From: Ornithinibacter aureus
GTDB lineage: Bacteria > Actinomycetota > Actinomycetes > Actinomycetales > Dermatophilaceae
Length of the DNA stretch: 64,000 bases
Assembly (NCBI RefSeq): GCF_009858245.1
Contig: NZ_VMSB01000001.1
Location: forward strand, 3,167,623-3,231,622
Reading direction: 5' to 3'
The notes under the pieces were generated by a model. That model was not told the origin of the DNA. It saw only the letters and a list, made by a program, of their open reading frames with translations, and did not search any database. Made by a program: the position numbers and the translations under genes. The first letter of the stretch is position 1. Every line of letters starts with the position of its first letter. This document shows positions 52,239 to 60,088 of this stretch, piece by piece.

Positions 52239-52599
52239 CGTCCGCCCCGTCCTCTCGTCGGTCCTCCACGTGCCGCGCGAACGCGGCGAGCTGCTCGTCC
52301 CACCCGGCCTGCACCTGGTCCAGCCACGCCCGGACCGCGACGACCGACTCGCCGCGGAGGCGGAAGACCCGCACCCGGGCGTCGTCGGCTCGGCGCTCGT
52401 CGGTGACGACGCCGGCCCGCAACAGGGTCCGAAGGTGCTTGCTCATCGTCGGGGCGGACACCCCGGCGACGTCGGCGAGCTCACCGGCCGGGCGCGGCCC
52501 GCGGCCCAGCTCGTCGACGACGGCGAGGCGGACCGGGTCGGCGAGCGCGCGCAGCAGTTCGGCCAGCACCGCCTCGTCGTCACCCATGGCAGCAACCAT
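52219..52599 (-). CDS. ArsR-family transcriptional regulator
   Basis: 126 residues from ATG 52599. LAELLRALADPVRLAVVDEL, AGELADVAGVSAPTMSKHLR and TLLRAGVVTDERRADDARVR form a winged helix without metal-binding cysteines. Upstream, TTGACA and TTGCCAATATCGGTAA (imperfect inverted repeat) suggest promoter and operator right at the start. Regulates itself and the SRPBCC-VOC gene. Confidence 0.88.
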   Translation of the reverse strand: MVAAMGDDEAVLAELLRALADPVRLAVVDELGRGPRPAGELADVAGVSAPTMSKHLRTLLRAGVVTDERRADDARVRVFRLRGESVVAVRAWLDQVQAGWDEQLAAFARHVEDRREDGADDGRHRT

Positions 52600-52670
52600 T
52601 ACCGATATTGGCAACTATGTCAAGCGCCTCTGACGCCGCGTCCCCGCGAACGTGTGTGACCTCCTCCGCC

Positions 52671-53593
52671 CTAGGGCGTGTCTCCTAACGCGTCGAGCCA
52701 GATCAGGACGGCGCGTAGGAGAGCTCCGGCTCGGTAGGTCAGGGCGAGCTTGTCGTAGCGGGTGGCCAGGGCCCGCCACTGCTTGAAGGTGTTGAAGCTG
52801 CGTTCGACGACGTTGCGGTTCTTGTACCGCTGCGTGTCGAACGCGGGAGGTCGCCCGCCCTTGGCGCCGCGGCGTGTGCGGTTCGCCTTCTGGTCTTGGG
52901 GTTCGGCGATGACGGCGGTGATGCCCCGCCGGCGGAGCAGGGCACGGTGGCCGCGGCTGGAGTAGGCCTTGTCACCCAACACCGCGTCGGGGGTGGTGCG
53001 GGGACGCCCGCGGCCGCGGCGGTGCACACGCAGCGCGTCCAGCAGGTGCGAGAACATCCGCGAGTCGCTGCCCTGCCCCGGCCCGAGCCGCACCACCAGC
53101 GGCCGGCCGTTGCCGTCGCACAGCTGGTGGATCTTGGTCGACAAGCCTCCACGGGAGCGGCCGACGGCGTGGTCAGGCGGCTCCTCGCCCAGATTCTTGT
53201 AGTTCGGTAGGTCCCCCTGTGACCTGCTGCGCTCGGGGCAGGTTCGTGCCGTGCTGATGCGCACGGGTGACGGTGGAGTCCACGCTGACCTGCCAGTCGA
53301 TCAGCCCGGCAGCATCCGCGTCGGCCAGCAACTCGGCCAGGACCCGGTCCCAGGTGCCGTCCCCAGCCAAGCGACGGTTGCCGCTTCCACACCGTCTGCC
53401 ACGGACCGAACTCCGCCGGCACGTCACGCCAGGCGATCCCGGTGCGGTACCGGTAGATGATCCCCTCGACCACCTGCCGATGATCACGAAAAGGCTTGCC
53501 CTGCTTGCCATCCGAAGACGGCATCAGCGGCGAGATCAGTTCCCACTGCGCGTCGGTCAACACTCGGGTTCGAGACATGGGCCCAACAATCAC
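52671..53593 (-). pseudogene. IS427-group (IS5 family) transposase, in three frames
   Basis: Frame 1: LTDAQWELISPLMPSSDGKQ to EFGPWQTVWKR. Frame 2: RLAGDGTWDRVLAELLADAD, WQVSVDSTVTRAHQHGTNLP. Frame 3: DHAVGRSRGGLSTKIHQLCD, VLGDKAYSSRGHRALLRRRG, NRNVVERSFNTFKQWRALAT. Such elements normally use one programmed frameshift; here two are needed, so one (near 53230) is probably a mutation. DDE residues are all encoded. Confidence 0.75.
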
Positions 53594-53661
53594 CGACGAC
53601 CACGCTCAACTTATGGAGACACGCCCTAGTCGCCAGCCGGCTTCTTCGGCACACTCGCGGC

Positions 53662-54051
53662 ATGGAACTGTCTCCATTCGGGGTGCGCGCCACGGCAGGC
53701 ACCATGCGCGCCTCTTCAGGCGTCGCCCTTGGCCATCAGTGGACCGACGAGGGAGTGACCGTCTCACAGGCTTCCAACGGCGCCCAGGTGCTTCACCTGT
53801 CTGTGGCATTGTGCGTCTTGAACGACACCTACCGTGAGGCGCGGCGGCTCGGCGTCGTGGTGGACGGCATAGCGGTCGAAGCAGACGGCGGCTTCGACGA
53901 GGAGTGGTCCTCCACCGGCATTCGGTACTCCGTCATGATCGACTCCCCCGCTCCGTCGGATCTGGTGGATCGTCTCGGGACGGTTGTTGACGAGGTGGCG
54001 GAGATCCCGCGGGCGATTCGAGCGGGTGCCCCCGTGACCCGAACGCCCTAA
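53662..54051 (+). CDS. OsmC-like protein, copy B
   Basis: 129 residues from ATG 53662. MELSPFGVRATAGTMRASSG and NGAQVLHLSVALCVLNDTYR are close to copy A at 11147. The first Cys (CVLN) is kept; the second, in STGIRYSVMIDS, is Ser. If the two cysteines are the peroxidatic pair, this copy may be altered in activity. Same length, no frameshift. Confidence 0.7.
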   Translation: MELSPFGVRATAGTMRASSGVALGHQWTDEGVTVSQASNGAQVLHLSVALCVLNDTYREARRLGVVVDGIAVEADGGFDEEWSSTGIRYSVMIDSPAPSDLVDRLGTVVDEVAEIPRAIRAGAPVTRTP

Positions 54052-54088
54052 CGCAGAAGGGGCTGGACTGTCTGACCTGGCAAGCTCG

Positions 54089-54103
54089 CGGCGGTATGAC
54101 GCG
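54089..54103 (+). repeat. Array site 33
   Basis: CGGCGGTATGACGCG followed by GG. Confidence 0.7.
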
Positions 54104-54147
54104 GGCGATTGGGAGCCAGATCGCTCTGACCTGGGTCGGGCGTCGGC

Positions 54148-54759
54148 TCAGGCTCTGGTACCCCGTTCGTCTGCGATTGCGGCGTAGGCGTCCCTCAGTG
54201 CCAGGGCGGCCATGACCAGGGACCTGATGATGTCGTGCCGCTGCTCGAGCGTTGAGTTCGGCCCGTCGCCCAGTTCAGGCTCGAGGGGGGCATCACCGAA
54301 GGTCTGGTGGATTCGTCGCTTCTCGACTGCGGAAACGTCGAAGAACTCCCCTTGCAGGACGAATCCGTGAACCACCGACGCTACCTGGGCACGACCCGTC
54401 GGGTCCAGGTTTGGATGCACATCGATGGCCACGTCAAGCCAGGACATGTCATCGACCTCGCAGGCCTCGAACTGGTCGCTGATGAGGGAGTAGACCAGCA
54501 AGGTCGCGGCCCGCACGCCCGGGGACCCCGCTTCGCGCGCGTCGTAGGCCATGTGTGCGGCACGCTGGATCAGCTGCTCCGCACGGTCGGCCTCCCCAGA
54601 GGCGAGCGCTCGCATCGCCTTGGTGAACAGGTTCTCCGCCCCGGCGATCTGAGCAAAGCTCAGTTCGTTGAGCATGCGGCCCGACTGGCGGGCCAGCTCG
54701 CCGAACTCGGCGCGCTGGCCGGGGACAGAGTCGAACCCCGACGAGAATGGACCGGTCAC
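54148..54759 (-). CDS. Hypothetical protein
   Basis: 203 residues. Helical: FTKAMRALASGEADRAEQLI and QRAAHMAYDAREAGSPGVRA, ISDQFEACEVDDMSWLDVAI, then DIIRSLVMAALALRDAYAAI. The first part recalls DUF2786-like or TPR-type helices, but I cannot assign a family. Sole gene of its unit. Confidence 0.6.
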   Translation of the reverse strand: MTGPFSSGFDSVPGQRAEFGELARQSGRMLNELSFAQIAGAENLFTKAMRALASGEADRAEQLIQRAAHMAYDAREAGSPGVRAATLLVYSLISDQFEACEVDDMSWLDVAIDVHPNLDPTGRAQVASVVHGFVLQGEFFDVSAVEKRRIHQTFGDAPLEPELGDGPNSTLEQRHDIIRSLVMAALALRDAYAAIADERGTRA

Positions 54760-54844
54760 CGACGCGACACTAGCGACCGCGCCCGGCTCGCTCCAGTCAG
54801 CTCATCGCACGTCGACAGGCCGCCAGACGCTCTCGCGCGTCTCG

Positions 54845-54859
54845 CGGCGAAGTGACGCA
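54845..54859 (+). repeat. Array site 34, best palindrome
   Basis: CGGCGAAGTGACGCA. AGACGC (54825-54830) and GCGTCT (54837-54842) form the inner stem; outside, GCCGC and ATCGCACGTC (from 54804) pair imperfectly with GCGGC and GACGCACGAT. Total about 60 bases. Confidence 0.82.
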
Positions 54860-54925
54860 CGATCGCTCCGGCGACCCTGGTCGCCGGACATCGGATGTGG
54901 GCTGACGGGCATAGGGTCGGTCGGC

Positions 54926-55528
54926 ATGGATGCCGACCAGCCTGGCCTCTTTGAGGTGCCCGACTGCGAGCCGCAGGTCTCTTCCCAAGGGCCGCAGCGC
55001 GGGAGGAACCGAGAGGTGTGGGTCCTGACCGCCACCGCCGAGGTCGCGATCACCGACGCTTGGGCCCTGCAAGCCGCGGCGCGGGCGAACGAGGGCTTCG
55101 TGCTCTCCCTGCCAGGCGCGGACCTGGGCGTCGAGGACGGCGAGGGTGCGTCACCGGATGAGGTGCCCGTTGATGACGTCTTCGATGCGCTGGCCTGGCT
55201 GATCTGGCCCACCGAGGGACTGGATGAGGCGCTCGACGCCGACGCCCTGCGGATCCTGTCGGTGGAGAGCGAGGTCAAGGGCGACTCCGTCGATCACGGG
55301 ACGGCAACCTGGAAGGTCACGGCCAAGCTCACTGACGTGGACGCGTTGCGCCGGTTGGCCGCCCGGGCATCCCCGGACGAGGCAGCGGAGATCTCGGCCA
55401 GCCTTTCGGTCGCTTGGCAGCGGGCAGTCGACCCATTTGCGCCGCTGTGCTCGATCCACGGAATCACTTGGACGCCGGGGCCGGTCGTTGTCGAGCACCT
55501 CCCGGCAAGGGCTGCCCGGAACCCGTGA
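54926..55528 (+). CDS. Hypothetical protein
   Basis: 200 residues from ATG 54926. REVWVLTATAEVAITDAWAL, an acidic loop, then VDDVFDALAWLIWPTEGLDE and HGTATWKVTAKLTDVDALRR, beta-alpha alternation; C-terminal CSIHGITWTPGPVVVEHLPA. No family recognised, no membrane segment. Confidence 0.6.
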   Translation: MDADQPGLFEVPDCEPQVSSQGPQRGRNREVWVLTATAEVAITDAWALQAAARANEGFVLSLPGADLGVEDGEGASPDEVPVDDVFDALAWLIWPTEGLDEALDADALRILSVESEVKGDSVDHGTATWKVTAKLTDVDALRRLAARASPDEAAEISASLSVAWQRAVDPFAPLCSIHGITWTPGPVVVEHLPARAARNP

Positions 55529-55585
55529 AGCCAAGGAGACCTGGACTCCCTTGCCGCTGGGACCGCACCCTTCCAGACCTTCTCG

Positions 55586-55600
55586 CGGCGAAGTGGGACA
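55586..55600 (+). repeat. Array site 35, with inverted partner
   Basis: CGGCGAAGTGGGACA followed by GGT. ACCTGGACTCCCTTGCCGC at 55539-55557 matches its reverse complement at 14 or more of 19 positions; loop about 28 bases. Confidence 0.78.
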
Positions 55601-55731
55601 GGTGCGTGCAGCGGCGCTGGAGGTGTGCGCCAGCGATCAGGTACGCCGATGACCCCACGTGACGGCTATGGGTTTTGGCTTGGTGACGGAAGGCCGCTCG
55701 GGCGGTTTCGCTCCTGGGGGCGGACCGCTCT

Positions 55732-56346
55732 TCACCGAGGAAGGTTCAAGTGGCCGAACACCCAATGGGTGAAGCGGGTGGCCGGACCGACGGGCGCCTC
55801 AGTGGGCCACGTGGGGACTGCATCACCTGTCGGCACGATGGCGGACAGGACCCCGGCTCGCACGCCGTCCGGGTCGATCTCCATCGCATGCAGCAGTCGC
55901 CGCCCGCGGGCAGAGGGTTCGAGCACCCCGAGCCACAGCACCGCGCTGCTCACCTTCCGCTCCTTGGGCAAGGCCCCGATGCGGCGCAGGTGGGCCCACT
56001 TGGCCGTCGCCTGGTTCAGCGCCGACTGCAACTCTGGGGTGTGCTTGGCGCGTGGCCGCGTGCCCCTGGCCGCCCCGTCAGAAGGTGCCGTTGCGGAGGC
56101 GGCGGGGAGGGTGAGTCCGAGTCGAGCCAGGTGCGGGGCGTCGTCCAGGGCAGCGCGCACAGCCTCGCGCACCGCCGGCGCGGTGAGGCCGGGGAACATG
56201 TCCACGACATGTTGGGTCACGTGGTCGTGGGCTACCAGCAGCCCGAGCAGGACGTGCTCCGAGCCGTAAATCCGTGCCCCCAAGGCGGTGGCCTCGTCCG
56301 TGGTCGCTGTCATCGCCGCGACGAACGAGTCGTCATACATCAGCAT
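55732..56346 (-). CDS. Clp N-domain protein without ATPase
   Basis: 204 residues. EATALGARIYGSEHVLLGLL is the Clp_N (ClpA/C N-terminal) repeat signature, and a second weaker repeat follows (VSSAVLWLGVLEPSARGRRL). The AAA modules of ClpC are absent, so it may bind adaptor or substrate only. Overlaps the HTH gene upstream by 14 bases, a pairing seen in other Actinobacteria. Confidence 0.8.
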   Translation of the reverse strand: MLMYDDSFVAAMTATTDEATALGARIYGSEHVLLGLLVAHDHVTQHVVDMFPGLTAPAVREAVRAALDDAPHLARLGLTLPAASATAPSDGAARGTRPRAKHTPELQSALNQATAKWAHLRRIGALPKERKVSSAVLWLGVLEPSARGRRLLHAMEIDPDGVRAGVLSAIVPTGDAVPTWPTEAPVGPATRFTHWVFGHLNLPR

Positions 56347-56584
56347 CGTTGCTCCATCTCCGTCGTCCCCGTGGGCGGCTGTGCTTCTTGTGGACCGTCT
56401 GGCGGGTCACTTGCAGCTCGACCGCGATGTCTGCCCAAGACATCCCCTGCTCCCGCGCGCGGGCGACGTGCAGGTCCTCCAACCTGTCGGCCAGTCGGTG
56501 CAGGGCCAGAACCATCCGCAATCCATCACTGGGACTTTCGGTCGATGCCGCAGCTTCCACCTGCCCGAGGTCCATGAGTGTCAT
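56333..56584 (-). CDS. Small helix-turn-helix regulator, Clp-N partner
   Basis: 83 residues. LHRLADRLEDLHVARAREQG, MSWADIAVELQVTRQTVHKK and HSRPRGRRRW: a sigma-70 region 4-like HTH. First gene of a two-gene operon with the Clp_N protein. Confidence 0.82.
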   Translation of the reverse strand: MTLMDLGQVEAAASTESPSDGLRMVLALHRLADRLEDLHVARAREQGMSWADIAVELQVTRQTVHKKHSRPRGRRRWSNDADV

Positions 56585-56589
56585 CCTGC

Positions 56590-56630
56590 TCTGACAACGA
56601 CCCGGGTGTCAACCCAGTCTGACAACAGCA
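56590..56630. promoter_or_regulatory. Repeats upstream of the HTH/Clp-N operon
   Basis: CTCTGACAACG and GTCTGACAACA are direct repeats 27 bases apart just upstream of the start, with GGTGTCAACCC between. Probable promoter and autoregulatory site. The rest of the gap to 56800 shows no gene. Confidence 0.55.
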
Positions 56631-56800
56631 TCGGCCGTGACGTCGGCGAGTCGTGTGGACGCTGCAGGCTGCCTCGTTGCCACCCCAAGCATGAGTCAGG
56701 TCGCGTCGTCCACCGAGATAGCGCTCGTACTCTTCGGCAAGACCCTGAAGCAGGCCGCACCCGGAGTAGACCTACGTGGACGAAGTGGCGCGCCCTCAGT

Positions 56801-56815
56801 GGGCGCAGAGACGCG
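56801..56815 (+). repeat. Array site 36 (last)
   Basis: GGGCGCAGAGACGCG, 45 bases from the stop of the core gene nagZ; it marks the right end of the array. Confidence 0.55.
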
Positions 56816-56860
56816 GCCAGATCGTGCGGTTCGTCGTCGGCGCCTCCCCCGAGGGCCGGG

Positions 56861-58114
56861 TCAGGGCTTCGTGGTCGAGCAGGGGAGCAGGCCCATCCGC
56901 TCCTTGAGGGTGAGCACCCGCTCGACCGAGGCGTCGACCTTCTCTGCGAAACCGGCATCCGCCGCCGACTCCGCGGCCAGCGCCTCGAGCATCTCGTCGG
57001 CATCGGGTGCCGCACCCGTCAGCACGATGTCGCCGCCGGCGCCGATGTGCCGCACCGCCCGGTCACCGACCGGCACGGCATCCAGCGCCTGCGCGTTGAC
57101 GTCGTCGGTGATGACGACACCGTCGTACCCCATCTGCTCGCGCAGCAGCCCGGTGACGATCTTCTCCGAGAACATCGCCGGGTTGGCCTTGTCGAGCTTG
57201 GGGTAGCGGGCCGATGCCATCATCACCAAGCCCGCGCCGGCCTCGATGCCGTCGGCGAAAGGCTGGAGGAACGGGTCGTCCGTGGTGGCCACCGTGTCGG
57301 TGATGCCGGTGGCCGAGAAGTCGGTGTTGTTGCGCACCCGCCCGAGCCCCGGGAAGTGCTTGACCGTGGCCTCGACGCCACCCTCGAGCATCCCCTCGAG
57401 GAACGCCGTCGCCGACCGCGACACAGCCTTGGGCGTCGAGCCGTACTGCCGGCCCCAGCGCCCGATCGGCTCGTTGGCCTTGCCGATCTCCTTAGGCACG
57501 GTGTCGGTCACCGGGGCGAGGTTGACGTTGACCCCGGCGGCCTTGATCTCCTTCGCCCAGCCGGTTGCCTCACGAGTCAGCTCGGCGGGGGACATCTTCG
57601 CCTGCTCCGACGCCGTCGGTGGGCGGGTGAACCCCTCGCCGCGCAGCTGGTGCACGACGCCGCCCTCCTGGTCGGCCGCGATGAGCAGCCCCACCCCGCC
57701 GGTGGCCTCCGGCGAGACCAGAGCCTGCAGGTGCGTGGACGTGCGGGTCACCTTCGGCGCGCCGTCCCACCCGCCGAGGTAGATGACGTTGCCCACGTGC
57801 TCGCCGGCGATCAGGTCATCGAGCGAGTCCAGCGGGGCATTGGTGTCGAAGCCGACCATGAGCAGCTGGCCGAGCCGCTGCTGCGCCGTCATTGACTCGA
57901 CGGTCGCCGCCACGCACGCGGCGGGCGATGCGGATGCCGTCGCGCTCGCCGTGGGCGTGGCGCTCACGCTCGCGCTCGGCGTCGCCGACGAGGTGGCCGG
58001 TGGCGACGAGGCGGTTGAGTCCGCCCCCGGGGACGGGCTGCCCGAGCACCCGGTGAGCACCAAGGTCAGGGCAGCAGCCAGGGCGCCGGAACGCCGTGCT
58101 GGTGCAGAAGTCAC
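56861..58114 (-). CDS. nagZ: GH3 beta-N-acetylhexosaminidase-like lipoprotein
   Basis: 417 residues from GTG 58114. Signal peptide with lipobox ALTLVLTGCSG, then a 50-residue Ser/Thr/Ala/Pro linker, then a GH3 domain with LLIAADQEGGVVHQLRG, the KHFPGLGRVRNNTDF motif and the nucleophile Asp in GVVITDDVNAQAL. Cell-surface enzyme that removes GlcNAc from cell-wall fragments. First core gene right of the array. Confidence 0.9.
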   Translation of the reverse strand: MTSAPARRSGALAAALTLVLTGCSGSPSPGADSTASSPPATSSATPSASVSATPTASATASASPAACVAATVESMTAQQRLGQLLMVGFDTNAPLDSLDDLIAGEHVGNVIYLGGWDGAPKVTRTSTHLQALVSPEATGGVGLLIAADQEGGVVHQLRGEGFTRPPTASEQAKMSPAELTREATGWAKEIKAAGVNVNLAPVTDTVPKEIGKANEPIGRWGRQYGSTPKAVSRSATAFLEGMLEGGVEATVKHFPGLGRVRNNTDFSATGITDTVATTDDPFLQPFADGIEAGAGLVMMASARYPKLDKANPAMFSEKIVTGLLREQMGYDGVVITDDVNAQALDAVPVGDRAVRHIGAGGDIVLTGAAPDADEMLEALAAESAADAGFAEKVDASVERVLTLKERMGLLPCSTTKP

Positions 58115-58160
58115 GGGACGACGGTACGTGAGTGCCCCGGACCGGCGGGCCTCGGGGGAC

Positions 58161-58221
58161 ATCGAGTGAGCGCAACACGCCGCGTTGCCTCGACGCGCAC
58201 GGCATGTTGCGCTCACTCGAT
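58161..58221. terminator. Long inverted repeat between nagZ and the nucleoside hydrolase
   Basis: ATCGAGTGAGCGCAACA (58161-58177) and TGTTGCGCTCACTCGAT (58205-58221) are perfect 17-base arms with a 27-base loop. It lies in the divergent upstream region of both genes, so an operator or promoter-linked structure is more likely than a terminator. Confidence 0.6.
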
Positions 58222-58229
58222 CGTGCGCC

Positions 58230-59216
58230 ATGATCGAGCCCATGCCGCCCCTGCCCGTGATCCTCGACGTCGACACCGGAGTCGACGACGCCTGCGCCCT
58301 GCTGCTCGCAGCGCTCCACCCCGCCCTGGACCTGCGCGCCGTGACCTGCGTCGGGGGCAACGCGCCGCTCGCCGACGTCGTGCGCAACACCCTCACCGCG
58401 CTCGAGACCGCCGGCCGCGGGGACGTGCCCGTCGGGGTCGGCGCCGCCCGTCCGCTGCTCGAGGACCCCGTCGACGCCCGGCACGTCCACGGGTCCGACG
58501 GCATGGCCGACCTCGGGATGCCGGCCCCGACCCTCGCGCCCGACTCGCGACCCGCGCTGGACCTCCTGCGCGACACCATCGCCGCCGCGGCCGAGGCCGG
58601 CACGCCGGTCACCGTCGTGCCGCTCGCCCCGATGACCAACCTCGCCCTGCTCGCCCGCGTTCACCCCGAGGCGTTCGCGCGCATCGGGCGGGTGGTGTTC
58701 ATGGGCGGTGGGGTCGACATCAGCAACGCCACCGCGGCGGCGGAGTTCAACGTCTTCCACGACCCCGAGGCCACCGCGATCGTCCTCGACGCCTGCGCGA
58801 GTGCCGACGTGCCGGTGACCATGTACGGCCTCGACGTCTTCTACGACCCGCTCGTCACCGACACCCACGTCGACGGGTTGCGCGCGCTCGGCACCCCGGT
58901 CGCCGACCTCGCCGCCGGGCTGATCTCCTTCCACCACCGGCGGTTCGCCAACGCGGGGGCGACGATCGGCGATGCGGGAGCGGTCGGCATCCTCATCGAA
59001 CCCGACGCGGTGGTGACCCAGCGGCTGCCGGTTCGGGTCGAGCTCACCGGCACCTGGACCCGCGGGCGCACCGTCGTCGACCGCCGCGACTGGGACGGTC
59101 ACCTGGTGCACGACCCGCACGGACTGGCGCCGGCGCAGGTCGACGTCTGCCTGGCGATCGACGGCCCGCGGATCGCCGAGCTCTGGGTGCGCACCGTGCG
59201 GGGGGAGGCGTCGTGA
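58230..59216 (+). CDS. Inosine/uridine-preferring nucleoside hydrolase
   Basis: 328 residues from ATG 58230 (ATG 58242 possible). VILDVDTGVDDACALLLAAL holds the DxDxxxDD calcium site; AEFNVFHDPEATAIV carries the active-site Asn and FNxxxDPEAA motif. Splits nucleosides into base and ribose. The next gene is a ribokinase, which would phosphorylate the ribose; GTGA overlap. Confidence 0.93.
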   Translation: MIEPMPPLPVILDVDTGVDDACALLLAALHPALDLRAVTCVGGNAPLADVVRNTLTALETAGRGDVPVGVGAARPLLEDPVDARHVHGSDGMADLGMPAPTLAPDSRPALDLLRDTIAAAAEAGTPVTVVPLAPMTNLALLARVHPEAFARIGRVVFMGGGVDISNATAAAEFNVFHDPEATAIVLDACASADVPVTMYGLDVFYDPLVTDTHVDGLRALGTPVADLAAGLISFHHRRFANAGATIGDAGAVGILIEPDAVVTQRLPVRVELTGTWTRGRTVVDRRDWDGHLVHDPHGLAPAQVDVCLAIDGPRIAELWVRTVRGEAS

Positions 59217-60061
59217 GCGGTCAGAGAAGCGGGCGGGTGCTCGTGCTCGGGTCGCTCAACGTCGACCTCGTGACGCGGGTCGAACGGCATCCGCACCCGG
59301 GGGAGACGGTGGCCGGTGAGGGCCTGCAGCGATTGGCCGGCGGCAAGGGCGCGAACCAGGCGGTGGCGGCTGCTGCGGCGGGCGTGTCGGTGGCGATGGT
59401 GGGCTGTGTCGGCGACGACGCCGGCGGTGCTGCCTACCGGCGCCGGCTCGAGGCCCTGGGCGTGGACGTCGCCGGGGTGCGCGTGTGCCCAGGGGTGCCC
59501 ACCGGAACGGCGATCGTCACGGTGGCCGACGGCGGCGAGAACTCGATCGTCGTCATCCCCGGAGCCAACGACCACGTGGCTGATCTCGAGGTCGCGGCAG
59601 TCGATGCCCTCGGCCCTGGCGACGTGCTCCTGCTCCAGCTCGAGGTCGACCGGCTGGCCGTGTGCGCCGCGGTGCGTCGTGCCGCCGGGCGCGGGGCGCG
59701 CGTGGTGCTCAACACCGCGCCGTATGCCGCCCTCCCGCCCGACATCGTCGCCCTCGCCGACCCCGTGGTCGCCAACGAGCACGAGATGGCGGCCCTGGCC
59801 GAGGCGGGTGCCGAGCCTCGCTCGCTGCTCGTGACCTTCGGTGCCAACGGGGCCTCGTGGGACGGGGTCACGGCGCCGGCGCACTGGGTCGACCCCAGCG
59901 ACGTCGTCGACACGACCGGGGCGGGGGATGCCTTCTGCGGGGCGCTCGCCGCGGCGCTGGCCCGCGGCGCCGATCGCGCCGAGGGGCTGGACGCCGCGCT
60001 TGCCGCCGGAGCCGCCGCAGTACGGCATCCGGGCGCGCAACGCGACCCCGAACTCACCTGA
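59213..60061 (+). CDS. rbsK: Ribokinase
   Basis: 282 residues from GTG 59213. LVLGSLNVDLVTRVERHPHP, RLAGGKGANQAVAAA and the ATP/catalytic motif DTTGAGDAFCGALAAAL are the PfkB family signatures. Phosphorylates ribose released by the nucleoside hydrolase. Confidence 0.93.
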   Translation: MSGQRSGRVLVLGSLNVDLVTRVERHPHPGETVAGEGLQRLAGGKGANQAVAAAAAGVSVAMVGCVGDDAGGAAYRRRLEALGVDVAGVRVCPGVPTGTAIVTVADGGENSIVVIPGANDHVADLEVAAVDALGPGDVLLLQLEVDRLAVCAAVRRAAGRGARVVLNTAPYAALPPDIVALADPVVANEHEMAALAEAGAEPRSLLVTFGANGASWDGVTAPAHWVDPSDVVDTTGAGDAFCGALAAALARGADRAEGLDAALAAGAAAVRHPGAQRDPELT

Positions 60062-60088
60062 CGCGGCCCCACCCTGCGGGGCAGGAGG

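Larger units (their letters stand above)
51289..53626. mobile_element. Composite-transposon-like structure with IS427-type ends
   Basis: Left end: GGGCGTGTCTCCATAA at 51289, only about 27 bases of an IS end. Right part: a complete IS427-type element (52674-53626) whose outer end is the same sequence inverted. Joining the flanks at the TA target gives GCACTAGTCGCC, a continuous cassette. Inside are an ArsR gene, an SRPBCC-VOC gene and a VOC gene tail. So the unit entered as one piece and the left IS was later deleted. Confidence 0.75.
8705..56815. mobile_element. Integron-like cassette array with its recombinase
   Basis: About 36 copies of a 15-bp motif (consensus CGGCGnnnnGACGCA), all in one orientation, separate small gene units from 9741 to 56815; I saw no comparable run in the core flanks. 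Many copies pair with an upstream inverted partner. The divergent tyrosine recombinase stands at the left end. Unit contents are typical of sedentary integrons (toxin-antitoxins, small orphans), but genes point both ways and some units exceed 3 kb. Read by eye, not computed; the function is inferred. Confidence 0.7.

Noticed and set aside
9741-56815. CRISPR array
   Set aside because: Repeats are only about 15 bases, spacing ranges from 36 bases to several kb, spacers contain genes, and no cas gene is present.
9741-56815. Canonical integron with attC sites ending in GTTRRRY
   Set aside because: I looked for GTTRRRY beside each motif and did not find a consistent box; the recombinase also lacks the visible IntI-type insertion.
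7737-56860. Prophage or conjugative element
   Set aside because: No capsid, tail, terminase, relaxase or type IV secretion gene was seen; only a lone integrase and IS elements.
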